Shown here: one piece after another, positions 24,004 to 34,365 of the stretch
How positions within the stretch are numbered: position 1 is the stretch's first letter
Layout: each line of letters opens with the position of its first letter
Assembly: GCA_013178315.1 (NCBI GenBank)
Contig: JABLWX010000008.1
Location: 1 to 43,924, forward strand
Direction: 5' to 3'
DNA: 43,924 bases
From: Candidatus Aminicenantota bacterium
GTDB taxonomy: Bacteria > Acidobacteriota > Aminicenantia > Aminicenantales > Saccharicenantaceae
Made by a program: the position numbers and the translations under genes
The notes under the pieces: generated by a model
Told to the model about the DNA's origin: nothing
Databases searched by the model: none
The model's input: only the letters and a program-made list of their open reading frames with translations

Positions 24004-24657
24004 ATGAGCAAAGGTTGTTTTCGCCAGGTGAGACCCGTTTTATCTTTGAGCCTGATCTTCCTGTTAGTTCTCCCCGTTTTTCCCCACCTGCTCTGGCCAG
24101 ATTACCAATCTTCGGGCCAGCAAAAGTATTACCTGAACCCGGTCCGCGAACTGCAGCTTCTGAAAAAGCTGCTGGTCTTTGAAAGAAACTGGAAAGCCAG
24201 TACGGAAGAAGTTCTGGTTGTTGGAATCCTGTACCAGAAATCATCCCAGATTTCTTCCTGGGCCCTGGAAGACTGGCTGAACCTACAGCAGTCATTATCT
24301 CCGGAAGAGTTCTCTGTAGAGAAGGCCAGGCTGGTCATCCAGCCAATTGACCTGGACTCGGCCCAACCCCTGGAAAAAAATCTCAGCGAATTTAAGGTCC
24401 GCCTGCTATATCTGACTCCGCTGGAACTGACCCGAAAACCGGGCCTGGTGCCGACCGTCATCAAGACCTGCGAAAAGCTCGGGATCGGCACCCTGACCGC
24501 TGTCCCCGAATACCTGGAGGCCGGAGTGGCCCTGGGCTTCGTCTGGCAGAAGGATAGATACCAGATTTTCATCAACCTGGAGGCGGCCAGGGCCCAGCAC
24601 CTTAATTTTTCTTCCCAATTCTTAAAGCTGACCACTGTCAGAAAAACAAATGGCTGA
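24004..24657 (+). CDS. YfiR-like periplasmic protein (DUF4154)
   Basis: In Pseudomonas the YfiR protein sits in the periplasm and represses the diguanylate cyclase YfiN. This 217-residue protein has a signal peptide (LSLIFLLVLPVFPHLLW, about 12-30) and the DUF4154 pattern: YYLNPVRELQLLKKLLVFERNW, VLVVGILYQ, KVRLLYLTPLEL, GIGTLTAVPEYLEAGVALGFV and the strongly typical INLEAARAQHLNFSSQFLKL. The YfiR cysteines used for redox sensing in Pseudomonas are not all visible here. ATG 24004 is chosen since the longer frame (from 23962) overlaps the promoter. Its stop overlaps the ATG of the cyclase gene by eight bases, implying coupled translation. Confidence 0.72.
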   Translation: MSKGCFRQVRPVLSLSLIFLLVLPVFPHLLWPDYQSSGQQKYYLNPVRELQLLKKLLVFERNWKASTEEVLVVGILYQKSSQISSWALEDWLNLQQSLSPEEFSVEKARLVIQPIDLDSAQPLEKNLSEFKVRLLYLTPLELTRKPGLVPTVIKTCEKLGIGTLTAVPEYLEAGVALGFVWQKDRYQIFINLEAARAQHLNFSSQFLKLTTVRKTNG

Positions 24658-26938
24658 AGAACACCGACCCGGTCAAAGCGGTTTCTTTTCCCTTCTCAGG
24701 AAAAAAATTGTCTTCAAGTTCATGCTCATTTCTTTTCCCTTCCTGATAATCATCAGCGTTTTAATTTCAATTCTCACGCCTTACTGGTACCGCCGGGAGG
24801 CGCTACGGGCCCTCGAGGACAAAGGCCGCTCCATAGCCCTGATCGCCGCCCATAGCCTCGCTCCCGCGGTTGTCTTTGAAGACCGCCAGGCCATGGACGA
24901 AGTCTTTGCCAGCCTGAGCCAGAGTCCGGTGGTCGATTATGTTATCGTCTTGGAGCCTGCCGGGCGGGAAGTGGCCAGGTACCAGCGAGACCGTGAGATA
25001 AACATTAACCCGGATGAGATCCGCCGCAACGGCTTGTTGCCCTCCGGCCAACACCTGAACCAGTATCAGCCGATAAGCGTTGAGGGCAGAACCATCGGGT
25101 ACGTGGCTATCGGTCTGTCTCTAAGGGAACTGAACCATCTCCTGGGCCACATCAGAAGAGTCATCTGGCTGTCAGCCTCGGCTCTTTTCCTGCTCGGCTT
25201 GTTTATCATCTACTACCTGAGCCGGCTGGTAAGCCGGCCGCTGCGCCAGATGGCCCGGACGGCCAGGGAGATAGCCGGCGGCAATTACTCCCTCCGGACC
25301 GAGGTCCAGACCTCGGATGAGGTCGGGGTACTGGCCCGGAGTTTTAACACCATGCTGGATGAACTGGAAACATCCCTCAATAAACTCAAGGAGGCCAGGG
25401 AGACCCTGGAAACCAGGGTTGAAGAAAGGACCCGGGAATTAAAAGAGCAGGTGGCCCAGAAGGAAACCATTGCCCAGAAACTCAAGGAGAGCGAAGAACT
25501 CTTCCGTAACATGGTCGAAACCCTGGGAGAAGGAGTGGTGATCGTCGACCGGGACGAAAACATTCTCTTCGCCAACCAGGCCGCCCGACGCATATTCAAC
25601 GATTTTGAAGGAAAACTGGAAGGGCGAAACCTGAAAGAGTTCACCTCCCAGCAACAGTTTGAGCTGATCAGGAACCAGACCCGCAGGCGAAAGCAGGGGC
25701 TGCGTGATGTTTACGACCTGGAACTGAATCTGGCCGACGGTACCCGGAAGACGGTTATCGTCAACGCTGCACCAGAATTCGACCCAAGCGGCCAGTTCGT
25801 TTCCACCCTGGCCGTGATGACCGAGATTACCGAGCGAAAGAAACAGGAACAGGCCCTGGCCGAGGCCAAGCAAAGACTGGAAGAGGTCATCAGCGAGCTG
25901 GAAAAGAGAAACGAGCAGAACCGGCTGCTGCTGGAGATGGGCGATAACTTCCAGATCGCCGGCTCGGAAGAGGAAGCCGTCGAGGTAATCAAGAGGTACG
26001 CCATAAAGCTCTTCCCCGAGGAGGGTAGCCTTCTCTACCTGCGCCGCGACCGGGGGAAATTCCTGGAATTGTCCTGTGCCCTTAAGCCCCCTTCCCCACC
26101 GGTTGACCTCCTGGAGGTCAATGATTGCTGGGCCTTAAAGAAATCCATGCCCAGCTTCTTTCAGGACCCGGAAAAAGACCTGCTCTGCCCGCATCTCAAA
26201 GGCTCTCTACCGCCCAACCAGATGGCTGCCTGCCTGCCCCTATCCTCGGCTGGAGAAACCCTGGGCCTGCTGGTTTTCTTCTGCTGTCCAGAAAAAAGCA
26301 AAAGCGCCCGCGGTCCCGATTTCCTGGAAACCTCCAGGCAGAAAAAAGATTTGATGCTGAGCTTTGCCCAGAGGACGGCCATGTCCCTGGCCAACATCAA
26401 GCTGCAGCAATCGCTTAAAGAACAGTCAATCCGGGACCCCCTGACCGGCCTTTACAACCGTCGCTACCTGGAAGAAACCATGGACCGGGAACTCACCCGG
26501 GCCAGGCGGGCCGGGCAGCCGGTGTCGGTGATCATGGCCGACCTCGACCATTTCAAAAAGATAAACGATTTTTATGGCCACGAGGCCGGCGATTATGTCC
26601 TGCAGATGATAGCCAGGACCCTGCAGCGGGCTGTCAGGTCGGAAGATATCGTTTGCCGCTACGGTGGCGAGGAGTTCACCGTCATCATGCCTGGCCTGTC
26701 CCTGGAAAAAGCCCTGGCCAGGGCCGAAATGATCCTGAACTCGGTCAGGCACCTGGAGCTCGTCCAGGGCAACACCATCATTCAAAACATTACAATTTCG
26801 GTCGGGGTAGCTTCCTATCCCGAGCATGGCGAAAGGGGCCTGGAATTGGTCCAGGCCGCCGACCTGGCCCTGCTTCGAGCCAAGAAAGAAGATCGCAACC
26901 GGGTCAGGGCTGCCGGAAAAGATCAAGGAGAAACATGA
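24650..26938 (+). CDS. Membrane diguanylate cyclase: periplasmic sensor, HAMP, PAS, GAF-like, GGDEF (YfiN-like)
   Basis: Makes cyclic di-GMP from two GTP. The 762-residue protein has TM1 (about 24-44), a periplasmic sensor of about 125 residues that resembles CHASE8 of YfiN (AHSLAPAVVFEDRQAMDEVFASL), TM2 (about 171-191), HAMP (about 192-245), a coiled coil (about 245-285), PAS (about 285-400), a GAF-like region (about 420-585) and GGDEF (about 590-755). The active-site motif is GGEEF (672-676). The inhibitory I-site RSED (663-666) is exactly five residues before it, so product feedback is expected. It overlaps the YfiR-like gene, so a YfiR-YfiN-type inhibitor/cyclase pair is likely. PAS and GAF modules are extra to classical YfiN. 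Confidence 0.9.
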   Translation: MAEEHRPGQSGFFSLLRKKIVFKFMLISFPFLIIISVLISILTPYWYRREALRALEDKGRSIALIAAHSLAPAVVFEDRQAMDEVFASLSQSPVVDYVIVLEPAGREVARYQRDREININPDEIRRNGLLPSGQHLNQYQPISVEGRTIGYVAIGLSLRELNHLLGHIRRVIWLSASALFLLGLFIIYYLSRLVSRPLRQMARTAREIAGGNYSLRTEVQTSDEVGVLARSFNTMLDELETSLNKLKEARETLETRVEERTRELKEQVAQKETIAQKLKESEELFRNMVETLGEGVVIVDRDENILFANQAARRIFNDFEGKLEGRNLKEFTSQQQFELIRNQTRRRKQGLRDVYDLELNLADGTRKTVIVNAAPEFDPSGQFVSTLAVMTEITERKKQEQALAEAKQRLEEVISELEKRNEQNRLLLEMGDNFQIAGSEEEAVEVIKRYAIKLFPEEGSLLYLRRDRGKFLELSCALKPPSPPVDLLEVNDCWALKKSMPSFFQDPEKDLLCPHLKGSLPPNQMAACLPLSSAGETLGLLVFFCCPEKSKSARGPDFLETSRQKKDLMLSFAQRTAMSLANIKLQQSLKEQSIRDPLTGLYNRRYLEETMDRELTRARRAGQPVSVIMADLDHFKKINDFYGHEAGDYVLQMIARTLQRAVRSEDIVCRYGGEEFTVIMPGLSLEKALARAEMILNSVRHLELVQGNTIIQNITISVGVASYPEHGERGLELVQAADLALLRAKKEDRNRVRAAGKDQGET

Positions 26939-27022
26939 GGCCCGATCCCGGACTGAGGAAGATCTTCCGGCCGAAGTCCGAGCCGGGCCTCCAGGACTCC
27001 GACTAAATGGGGTGAGGCCAAA

Positions 27023-30000
27023 ATGAGAAGCTTTCAGACTCTCTGGCCAAAATGGCAAAAACGGCTGAAAAGCCCGCTGTACATTGTTTCTTTTCTTCTG
27101 ATCATCATCATACTGGTCGCCGGACTATCTTTGCGGCACAACCAGGAAAAAGAAGTTAAAAGAATCACCTACCAGCAGTTGTCTTCCATCGCCGAAATGA
27201 AAGCCGCTGACATCAGGCAGTGGCTGGATGAGAGAAAGGGCGATGCCCTGGTCATGACCGAGAGCCCGTTTTTCTCCTCCGGCCTGCTGGAGGTGCTCAA
27301 AAAACCCGACTCCGAAAGCTTGGAAAAGATCAAGGCCCGTCTGGCTCTGGCCGCCCGAACCTACGGCTACGCCAGGATAATGATTCTCAATAAAAAAAGG
27401 GAGCCCGTCATCAGTTACGGCGGAATACCGCCGGCCAGGCTGACACAAATCCTGATGGAGGACTTGAAACGGGCCGAGCAGTACGGGACTGTGGTCAACT
27501 CTGACCTTCATGCTCACGCGGACGAAAATATTATCCATATTGATTTTATTGCTCCAATCTTTCGTCCTGGGAGCCAGAAAAAGCAGGCCGAAGCCTTTGT
27601 GGTCTTAACCGTGGACGCTAAAGACTTCCTGTTCCCGCTGATACAGACCTGGCCTTTTCACTCCGCCACCGCCGAGACCGCCCTGGTAAAAAGGGAGGGC
27701 GAGGAAGTAGTTTTTCTAAACGAGCTCCGGCACCGCAAAGAAACGGCCCTGCAACTGCGCTTTCCCCTCAGCCGCAAGGAAATCCCGGCGGTCAGGGCTG
27801 TCCTGGGTGAGTACGGCGAATTCGAGGGGGTAGATTACCGCGGACAGAAAGTGATGTCCTACCTGACCCCTGTACCCAATACCTGCTGGTCCATCGTATC
27901 CAAAATAGACAAGGCAGAAGCGCTATCCAGCTGGTACAAGCGCTCTACCCTTATTATCCTGTTCATGATATCACTGATCATCGTCCAGTTAACCCTGACC
28001 GAGCTCTTCTGGCAAAGGCGCGAAAAGGTGAATTTCCAGCGCCTGTACGAAGCCGAGGCCAGGGCCAGGGAAACCGAGCAGATGTTCCAGGTCTTGAGCG
28101 ACTCGGCCATGGCCGGCGTTTACCTGGTCCAGGACGGGGTTTTCAAGTATGTCAACCGGGCCCTGGCCGATATGTTCGGCTATAAGCAGGAGGAGCTTAT
28201 CGGCAAACTGGGCAACCTGGAACTGACCCACCCCGAAGACAGGGCCATGGTCCGGGAATATAACCGCCGACGCCTGAGCGGTGAGGTCTCCTCTCTTCGT
28301 TTCGAATTCCGCGGGTTACGCAAAGACGGGTCCTTCTTCTACTGTGAGGCCCACGGGAGTACCACGGTCTTTAGAGGCCGGAAAGCGATTATCGGCACCC
28401 TGGTTGATATCACCGACCGGGTGGAACTTATCCAGGAACTGCTGGCCCGGGAAGCTGAAATCAGGGCCACCCTTTATAGTATTGGTGATGGTGTGATTTC
28501 CACGGATTCCAGGGGAAATATCCTGGTGATGAACCCGGTAGCAGAAAAACTCACCGGCTGGAAGGAGAGCGAGGCCAGGGGCCGGCCTGTACAGGAAGTC
28601 TTCAAAATTATCAATGAATTTACCAGGGAACCGGCCGAAAACCCGGTGGAACGGGTCTTGCGAGAAGGCATTATAGTTGGCCTGGCCAACCACAGCGTCC
28701 TGATCTCAAAAGATGGCCGTGAATTTCCGGTGGCCGATAGCGGTGCTCCCATCATAGATCCCGGAGGAGAGAATATCGGTGTCATCCTGGTCTTCAGGGA
28801 CCAGACAGCCGAGAGAGAGGCTCAGAACCAGATTCTCAAGGCCCGTGAAGAGCTCAGGGAAAAGAACCGCTTCCTGGAAAACCTGATGGCCAGCCTGCCG
28901 GGCATGGTCTACCGTTGTCAGAACGACCGCCAGTGGACGATGGAATACATAGCCGGGACCTGCCAGGAAATCACGGGCTACGAACCGGAAGAGCTGATCA
29001 ATAACAGAAAAATTTCCTTCAGCCAGTTGATTGTGCCGGAGCACAGAGAATACCTGTGGAAAAAATGGCAGAGGGTCCTGGCCCAAAGAGGAGTGTTCGA
29101 GGACGAGTACCAGATCAGGACCGCGGACGGCCGCATAAGATGGGTCTGGGAGAGGGGCTCTGGCGTTTTTGACCGGTCGGGCAACCTGGTCTGCCTTGAG
29201 GGTTTCATTTCTGACATAACCGAGAAGAAAAGGGCCGAAGAAGAACTGGTCAGGAGCGAGCGGGAAAAATCGGCCATTTTTGCCACCATTTCCGAACATA
29301 TCCTGTACCAGGCCCCGGACCATACCATCGTCTGGGCTAACCGCGCGGCTGCTGAATCCCTCGGAATGAAGCCCGAAGAACTGGTCGGACATAAGTGTTA
29401 TGAACTCTGGCATCAAAGACACGAGCCCTGTGAAATCTGCCCGGTGGCTCAGGCCCGGGAAACAGGCGAACCGGATAAAAAGGAGGTCCAGTCACCGGAC
29501 GGCCGCTGGTGGGATATCAGCGGTTATCCCATGAAAGACGAGGCCGGAAGAATCGTCGGCATGATTGAGGTTACCTCTGAAATTACAGCCCGAAAACAGG
29601 CCGAGCAGGCCCTGAAAGAAAGCGAGGCCAGGTACCGGGCGCTATTCGAGGCAGCCAATGACGCTATCTTCCTTATGGACAGGGATATTTTCATAGACTG
29701 TAACCCAAAAACAGAAGAAATTTTCGGCTGTTCGCGCCATAACATAATCGGCCAGCCTCCGTACAATTTTTCCCCGGAAAAACAACCCGACGGGCGTGAT
29801 TCCACGGAAAAGGCCCTGGAAAAAATCGAGCAGGCGCTTAAGGGAAAACCCCAGTTCTTTGAATGGCTCCACTGCCGTTGCGACGGCACACCTTTCTATG
29901 CCGAAGTCAGCCTGAACTTAATAGAAATTGGTGGAAAACAACTAATCCAGGCCATAGTCCGGGATATCGACCGCCGCAAGAAAATGGAACAGGCCTTGAG

Positions 30001-31000
30001 GGAAAGCGAGGCCAGGTTCAGGCGGCTGGCCGAGAACGCCAGGGACCTTATTTACAGGTACCGGTTTGTGCCCGAACGGGGCTTTGAGTATGTGAGCCCG
30101 GCGGCCACTCCAATAACCGGTTACACCCCGGAAGAACACTACGCCGACCCGGACCTGGGATTCAAGCTGGTCCTAGAGGAAGACAGGTCCCTCCTGGAAA
30201 GCGTTGCCGCTGGCAAGACCTCCAGGCCCGTGGTCCTGCGCTGGAGGAAAAAGGATGGCTCGATAATCTGGACGGAGCAGATCAACGTTCCCATCTACGA
30301 TGAATCCGGCAACCTGGTGGCCATCGAGGGTATCGCCAGGGATATCACCGAAAGGAAACAGGCCGAGGAAGCCCTGAAACAATCACTCCGGGAAAAAGAA
30401 ATCCTGATCAGGGAAATCCACCACCGGGTTAAAAACAACATGCAGGTAATCAGCAGCATCCTGAACCTGCAATCCGCCCTGCTCGATGACCCCAGGGCCA
30501 AGGCCGCCTTCAAGGAATGCCAGTACCGCATCAGGTCCATGGCCATGGTCCATGAACGTCCTTACCGGGCTAAAGACCTGACCAGCATCGATTTTTCCGA
30601 CTACCTCAACAACATGGCCAGGAATATTTTTCTCGACCAGCAGGTCAAACCAGAACAGGTCAAGCTGCACGTCGACATTCAACCGGTCAACCTGGATATC
30701 AACACGGCTGTGCCGCTGGGCCTGATAATGAACGAGCTCATTACCAATGCCTTCAAACATGCCTTCCCCTCGGGACGCAAAGGAAACCTATGGATCAAAT
30801 TGAGGAAGAAGGGAGAAAAGCGGGCCGAGCTGGTGGTCAAGGACGACGGGGTGGGTTTGCCACGGGGCATGGATTTCCAAAAAGCAGAATCCCTGGGGCT
30901 GGTCATGATTAATACCCTGGTGGACCAGATAGACGGCAGGCTGGAACTGGTCAGGGGCAAGAGCGGTGGAACCGAGTTCAGGTTAACCTTCGCCTGCTGA
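27023..31000 (+). CDS. Six-PAS membrane sensor histidine kinase (HisKA_2)
   Basis: A 1325-residue kinase. TM1 (about 19-37) and TM2 (about 308-330) flank a Cache-like extracytoplasmic sensor. Six PAS domains follow at about 352-460, 476-595, 616-735, 747-860, 866-985 and 993-1115. PAS4 carries a Cys-rich [19 protein letters not shown] motif, a form often seen in such sensors, which may bind a metal. The end is HisKA_2 ([21 protein letters not shown], about 1122-1205) and a HATPase with [12 protein letters not shown] and KDDGVGLP. No receiver domain or response regulator is present. It starts 84 bases after the cyclase on the same strand and so probably belongs to the operon. Confidence 0.92.
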   Translation: MRSFQTLWPKWQKRLKSPLYIVSFLLIIIILVAGLSLRHNQEKEVKRITYQQLSSIAEMKAADIRQWLDERKGDALVMTESPFFSSGLLEVLKKPDSESLEKIKARLALAARTYGYARIMILNKKREPVISYGGIPPARLTQILMEDLKRAEQYGTVVNSDLHAHADENIIHIDFIAPIFRPGSQKKQAEAFVVLTVDAKDFLFPLIQTWPFHSATAETALVKREGEEVVFLNELRHRKETALQLRFPLSRKEIPAVRAVLGEYGEFEGVDYRGQKVMSYLTPVPNTCWSIVSKIDKAEALSSWYKRSTLIILFMISLIIVQLTLTELFWQRREKVNFQRLYEAEARARETEQMFQVLSDSAMAGVYLVQDGVFKYVNRALADMFGYKQEELIGKLGNLELTHPEDRAMVREYNRRRLSGEVSSLRFEFRGLRKDGSFFYCEAHGSTTVFRGRKAIIGTLVDITDRVELIQELLAREAEIRATLYSIGDGVISTDSRGNILVMNPVAEKLTGWKESEARGRPVQEVFKIINEFTREPAENPVERVLREGIIVGLANHSVLISKDGREFPVADSGAPIIDPGGENIGVILVFRDQTAEREAQNQILKAREELREKNRFLENLMASLPGMVYRCQNDRQWTMEYIAGTCQEITGYEPEELINNRKISFSQLIVPEHREYLWKKWQRVLAQRGVFEDEYQIRTADGRIRWVWERGSGVFDRSGNLVCLEGFISDITEKKRAEEELVRSEREKSAIFATISEHILYQAPDHTIVWANRAAAESLGMKPEELVGHKCYELWHQRHEPCEICPVAQARETGEPDKKEVQSPDGRWWDISGYPMKDEAGRIVGMIEVTSEITARKQAEQALKESEARYRALFEAANDAIFLMDRDIFIDCNPKTEEIFGCSRHNIIGQPPYNFSPEKQPDGRDSTEKALEKIEQALKGKPQFFEWLHCRCDGTPFYAEVSLNLIEIGGKQLIQAIVRDIDRRKKMEQALRESEARFRRLAENARDLIYRYRFVPERGFEYVSPAATPITGYTPEEHYADPDLGFKLVLEEDRSLLESVAAGKTSRPVVLRWRKKDGSIIWTEQINVPIYDESGNLVAIEGIARDITERKQAEEALKQSLREKEILIREIHHRVKNNMQVISSILNLQSALLDDPRAKAAFKECQYRIRSMAMVHERPYRAKDLTSIDFSDYLNNMARNIFLDQQVKPEQVKLHVDIQPVNLDINTAVPLGLIMNELITNAFKHAFPSGRKGNLWIKLRKKGEKRAELVVKDDGVGLPRGMDFQKAESLGLVMINTLVDQIDGRLELVRGKSGGTEFRLTFAC

Positions 31001-31599
31001 AGCGGCCCTTCCCCTGCTGAAACTGACCGAGAGCCGGGAACAAGAAGATTTTGAATTAAGAGCAGGGCTAGATCCGATAAGACTGATAAATAAATTTCGG
31101 CCAAGCAGCCTCCATTTCGATTCTTCGGCTGACCTAAAGAGGCCCATTCTAAGATATGGAGACGGACCCGGATCAAAACCGGGAGCAAGAGGCAGATTTT
31201 TTCCTCAATGTGACAGAAGCGGGGCAGCCGGAAAACGGAACTCAGGTCCTGCCATGGAATCTCAAGCTGGCCGGGCCAATAATTCCGGGCTGGCCAGCGG
31301 CAGGATCAGAAGCTATGGAAGTCTATGTTTCAATTCAAGACCTACGGGCCCTCGATTGCTCCACCAGGTACCAATATTAACGGTTTCATTTCTGAATCTT
31401 ATTTATATAGTGGCCGGCTCAGATAGTGAGGAAATGGGAGAAAGAATCCGACCTGATCATTAGAATTTATGGGGTGTATAATGGAAGAAATAATGACAAG
31501 TTGCGTCAAAAGTTGTGATGTGGATTTTTTTATATTTCTTCTATTGTTTCTCTCCCCCGAGTCCCAAAATTCACCCTTTATAAATCAATGGAGGTTTAC
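31001..31599. other. Gene-free stretch before the M28 peptidase
   Basis: No convincing gene or RNA; the frames here are short and unconserved. The last 100 bases are AT-rich and may hold the M28 promoter, but no well-spaced -35/-10 pair is visible. Confidence 0.4.
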
Positions 31600-33456
31600 A
31601 TGAGAAAGCGACTGTTACCCATCCTGCTGGTAGCGGCGGTCTTGCTGGCTTTTTCCTTTTCCCTGGCCCAGATGCCGCCCCAGCAGCAGATGAAGCCGGA
31701 AGAGGTGAAGAGAGCCCTTAACCTGGTTTCCAAGACGGAACCGGTTCCCGAGAAGTATAAGGTGGGCTTCGAGTCCATCACTCCCCGGGATACCCTGTCC
31801 ATGCTGAACTATCTGGCCTCTGACTGGATGGAGGGAAGGGATACCGCCAGCCGCGGTTACGCCATGGCCGCGGATTACGTTGTCTCCCTGTTCAAGATGT
31901 GGGGAGTCAAGCCGGGAGGTGATTTGCCCAGGGCCGATGTCAATATTGCCAGGGCCATGGCCGGCCAGAGTTCCAGGCAGGCCATGTCCATGGAGCGCAG
32001 CTACTTCCAGGAATTCACCCTGAAGGAAATTACCGACAGCCGGGCTTCGGTCAAGGTCGAGGTGACCAGGGCTGGTTTCACCAAGGCCAGGACCTTCGAA
32101 AGCGGCGTCGATTTCATGAGCACCCTGTCTTCCGATGAAGACCTGAGCGGCCCGGTGGTCTTTGCCGGCTATGGCATCAAAGAACCGGCCGCGGGCTGGG
32201 ACGAGCTGAAGGGGCTGAACCTGAAGGACAAGATCGTCCTGGTGCTGAGCGAGGCTCCTGGCAAAGACGACCCTAAGTCTCCGTTCAACAAGACCAAGGA
32301 ACTCAAAGAAAAATATTTCCCTCAGGCCCAGGCCATGCAGATGATGTTCATGAGAAGGGGCGGCCGGGGATTCAACAAGCTGGAAGAGATTTACAAGCAG
32401 TCGCCGGCCGCGGTGCTGGTGGTGCAGAACACCGGGAAAGATACGGACATTTACAACATGCTGACGGCGGCCCAGAACCGGCGCCCGAATGACGAAAGGC
32501 CGATCATCAACCGGCCCCGGAGCAGGATGGTCATTCCTGGTAGCCGCGACACGATGGCCGGCATGATGGGCGGAAGCAACGTGCCCACCCTGACCATAAC
32601 CAGGGAAATGGCCAACCTCATCCTGGAAAACAGCGGGAAGACGATAGACGAATTGAAGCAGGCCATAGAGAGCACCTACAAGCCTGCTTCCCGTGAGCTG
32701 CCCGGAGTCAGGGTCAGCCTCAATTCCACGGTGAAGGCCAACCTGGTCAGGGCCATGAATGTCATCGGGTACATCGAGGGCTCGGACCCGAAGCTCAAGG
32801 ACGAATACTTCGTGCTCGGGGCGCATTTTGACCACCTGGGCGCGTGGGAAGATTATATTTTTAATGGGTCGGATGATAACGCCTCGGGATCGGTCGGAGT
32901 GATCGCCATTGCCAGGGCCATGGCCCTCAATCCCGTCAAGCCGAAGAGGAGTATCGTCTTCTGCCTGTGGACGGGCGAGGAAAAGGGTTTGCTGGGAAGC
33001 AGGTACTATGTGCAGAACCCGACCTTCCCCATGGAAAAGACGGTCGGCTACCTGAATTACGATATGATCAGCCGGGCCTTCGACGAACAGACGTTCGCCC
33101 GCTATGCCAATATGTTCAAAGTGCAGGGGGTGGAAGACCTGGTCAAGCAGATCCGGCCGGCTTATTTCGTTACAGTCAACGCCACCAAAGATTCAGGCTT
33201 CTACGAGATCCAGCAGGAGATGAATAAGTACGTCGGGCTGGACCTGTTCATCAGGGAGCCGGAGCTGGGCCAGGGCGGCGGTGGTTCGGACCACTCCTCG
33301 TTTGCCGCGGTCAAGAAACCGTATGTTTATTACATGACGGCCATGCATCCCGACTATCACCTGACCGGTGATAGCCCGGACAAGGCCTCGGGCGAGCTGC
33401 TCAGCCGGGTGATCAGGCTGGGTTACCTCAGCGTCTTCGCCTTCTCCGACAAATAA
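31600..33456 (+). CDS. Secreted M28 family zinc aminopeptidase with PA domain
   Basis: A 618-residue exported metallopeptidase that removes amino acids from peptides. The signal peptide is residues 1-24 (ending FSLAQ). An N-terminal cap leads into a PA-like insertion (GPVVFAGYGIKEPAAGWDELKGLNLKDKIVLVL) and then the M28 catalytic domain with the zinc ligands and base in GAHFDHLG, GSDDNASGS, WTGEEKGLLGSRYY, and the late His in GSDHSSF. The start at 31600 is chosen because GGAGGT stands five bases upstream; an in-frame ATG at 31588 includes that site. The REP-like palindrome b lies five bases after the stop. Together with the M55 and S8 enzymes it supports a protein-degrading lifestyle. Confidence 0.93.
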   Translation: MRKRLLPILLVAAVLLAFSFSLAQMPPQQQMKPEEVKRALNLVSKTEPVPEKYKVGFESITPRDTLSMLNYLASDWMEGRDTASRGYAMAADYVVSLFKMWGVKPGGDLPRADVNIARAMAGQSSRQAMSMERSYFQEFTLKEITDSRASVKVEVTRAGFTKARTFESGVDFMSTLSSDEDLSGPVVFAGYGIKEPAAGWDELKGLNLKDKIVLVLSEAPGKDDPKSPFNKTKELKEKYFPQAQAMQMMFMRRGGRGFNKLEEIYKQSPAAVLVVQNTGKDTDIYNMLTAAQNRRPNDERPIINRPRSRMVIPGSRDTMAGMMGGSNVPTLTITREMANLILENSGKTIDELKQAIESTYKPASRELPGVRVSLNSTVKANLVRAMNVIGYIEGSDPKLKDEYFVLGAHFDHLGAWEDYIFNGSDDNASGSVGVIAIARAMALNPVKPKRSIVFCLWTGEEKGLLGSRYYVQNPTFPMEKTVGYLNYDMISRAFDEQTFARYANMFKVQGVEDLVKQIRPAYFVTVNATKDSGFYEIQQEMNKYVGLDLFIREPELGQGGGGSDHSSFAAVKKPYVYYMTAMHPDYHLTGDSPDKASGELLSRVIRLGYLSVFAFSDK

Positions 33457-33461
33457 CAACA

Positions 33462-33483
33462 GGGGACACCTTACGGTGTCCCC
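33462..33483 (+). repeat. REP-like palindrome (copy b)
   Basis: Arms GGGGACACC and GGTGTCCCC around the loop TTAC, then TTTTTT. It starts five bases after the stop of the M28 gene, preceded by AACA, and fits an intrinsic terminator. Confidence 0.85.
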
Positions 33484-33523
33484 TTTTTTCCTCTTTTTCT
33501 ATCTATTTTTGGATTTTCCCGCC

Positions 33524-34207
33524 TTAAACTAAACATCCCGAAGTGGGACACCCTACAGTGTCCCCTTTTCGATTTCGTAAGCTAAGACTTACGCCGAGTT
33601 CAGCCTCCAGCCTTTTCAAGAAAATTTCGCTGCCCAGCGGCTGGCCACTCCTGTTGCTCTGGCGAAAGACTTTCAGGTCATGCTCGCATTCCGTTTCGCT
33701 TAAATAGCTTTTCCAGTCTTCCACGCTATAGGCCAGGGGTATAGGACTCAGGACTTCATCTTCAACATTGAGAACATGAGCCCTGGCACTTGACCACCTG
33801 TAATCTTCTGGCTGGGCGACCAGGCCAGCCCTGACCGGATTGCGTTCTATATATCTCATGCACCGGTATAGGTAGATTTCATCCATGGGATAGGAAACAA
33901 AGCGTCCCTGCCAAAGATGGCCCTTCCACTTATTTCTGACATTGACCATATAGGTATATTTTTTATGAGTTTCTCCTATAACCCGCCTCAGGGTCATAGC
34001 ATCCTCGGGCACCACAACCAGATGAATATGGTTGTCCATTAAGCAATAACACCAGATTCTCAGATTATCCTGACTGGCGTTGTAACTAAGAATCTCAAGA
34101 TAGAGCTTCTTATCGTCCTCTTCAAAAAAGACTCGTTGATTTCTATTGCCACGCTGGATGATGTGATGCGGGGCATTCGGGAAGATTATTCTTGCTGTTC
34201 TGGGCAT
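33524..34207 (-). CDS. REP-associated tyrosine transposase (RAYT, IS200-like Y1 family)
   Basis: RAYT proteins are single-copy domesticated relatives of IS200/IS605 TnpA that cut and move REP palindromes as single strands. The 227-residue protein shows the start RIIFPNAPHHIIQRGNRNQRVFF, the HUH metal motif DNHIHLVVVP, and the segment YLYRCMRYIERNPVRAGLV that holds the likely catalytic Tyr, then WSSARAH. No Shine-Dalgarno is visible at ATG 34207, in line with low expression. The last residues (RKGDTVGCPTSGCLV) are encoded by palindrome c, so the repeat has become coding. Two palindromes lie at each side in inverted orientation. No terminal target duplication was seen. Confidence 0.9.
   Translation of the reverse strand: MPRTARIIFPNAPHHIIQRGNRNQRVFFEEDDKKLYLEILSYNASQDNLRIWCYCLMDNHIHLVVVPEDAMTLRRVIGETHKKYTYMVNVRNKWKGHLWQGRFVSYPMDEIYLYRCMRYIERNPVRAGLVAQPEDYRWSSARAHVLNVEDEVLSPIPLAYSVEDWKSYLSETECEHDLKVFRQSNRSGQPLGSEIFLKRLEAELGVSLSLRNRKGDTVGCPTSGCLV
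33545..33565 (+). repeat. REP-like palindrome (copy c) inside the RAYT 3' end
   Basis: GGGACAC pairs with GTGTCCC around a loop of six bases, followed by CTTTT. One outer G is missing compared with the consensus. It encodes part of the RAYT C-terminus. Confidence 0.78.
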
Positions 34208-34267
34208 TGCATATAATCAGACGAAGGGTGCGATTGATTTTTATCACCGACAAAATAATTTTCTTTA

Positions 34268-34289
34268 GGGGACACTGTACGGTGTCCCC
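34268..34289 (-). repeat. REP-like palindrome (copy d) upstream of RAYT
   Basis: Arms GGGGACAC and GTGTCCCC around a six-base loop. It lies about 60 bases before the RAYT start, oriented opposite to copies b and c. Confidence 0.8.
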
Positions 34290-34340
34290 GTTTTAGGGGA
34301 AAAGTCATATGGGGAGAAAGGCATAAAAAGAGGCAGAAAA

Positions 34341-34362
34341 GGGGACACCCTGCGGTGTCCCC
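34341..34362 (-). repeat. REP-like palindrome (copy e) after the DUF5916 gene
   Basis: Arms GGGGACACC and GGTGTCCCC. On the minus strand it follows the DUF5916 stop by three bases (preceded by ACA) and ends in TTTT, so it looks like that gene's terminator. Confidence 0.85.
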
Positions 34363-34365
34363 TGT

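Noticed and set aside
31156..31463. Two overlapping plus-strand frames in the gap before the M28 gene
   Set aside because: Different frames, no ribosome sites, no family resemblance.
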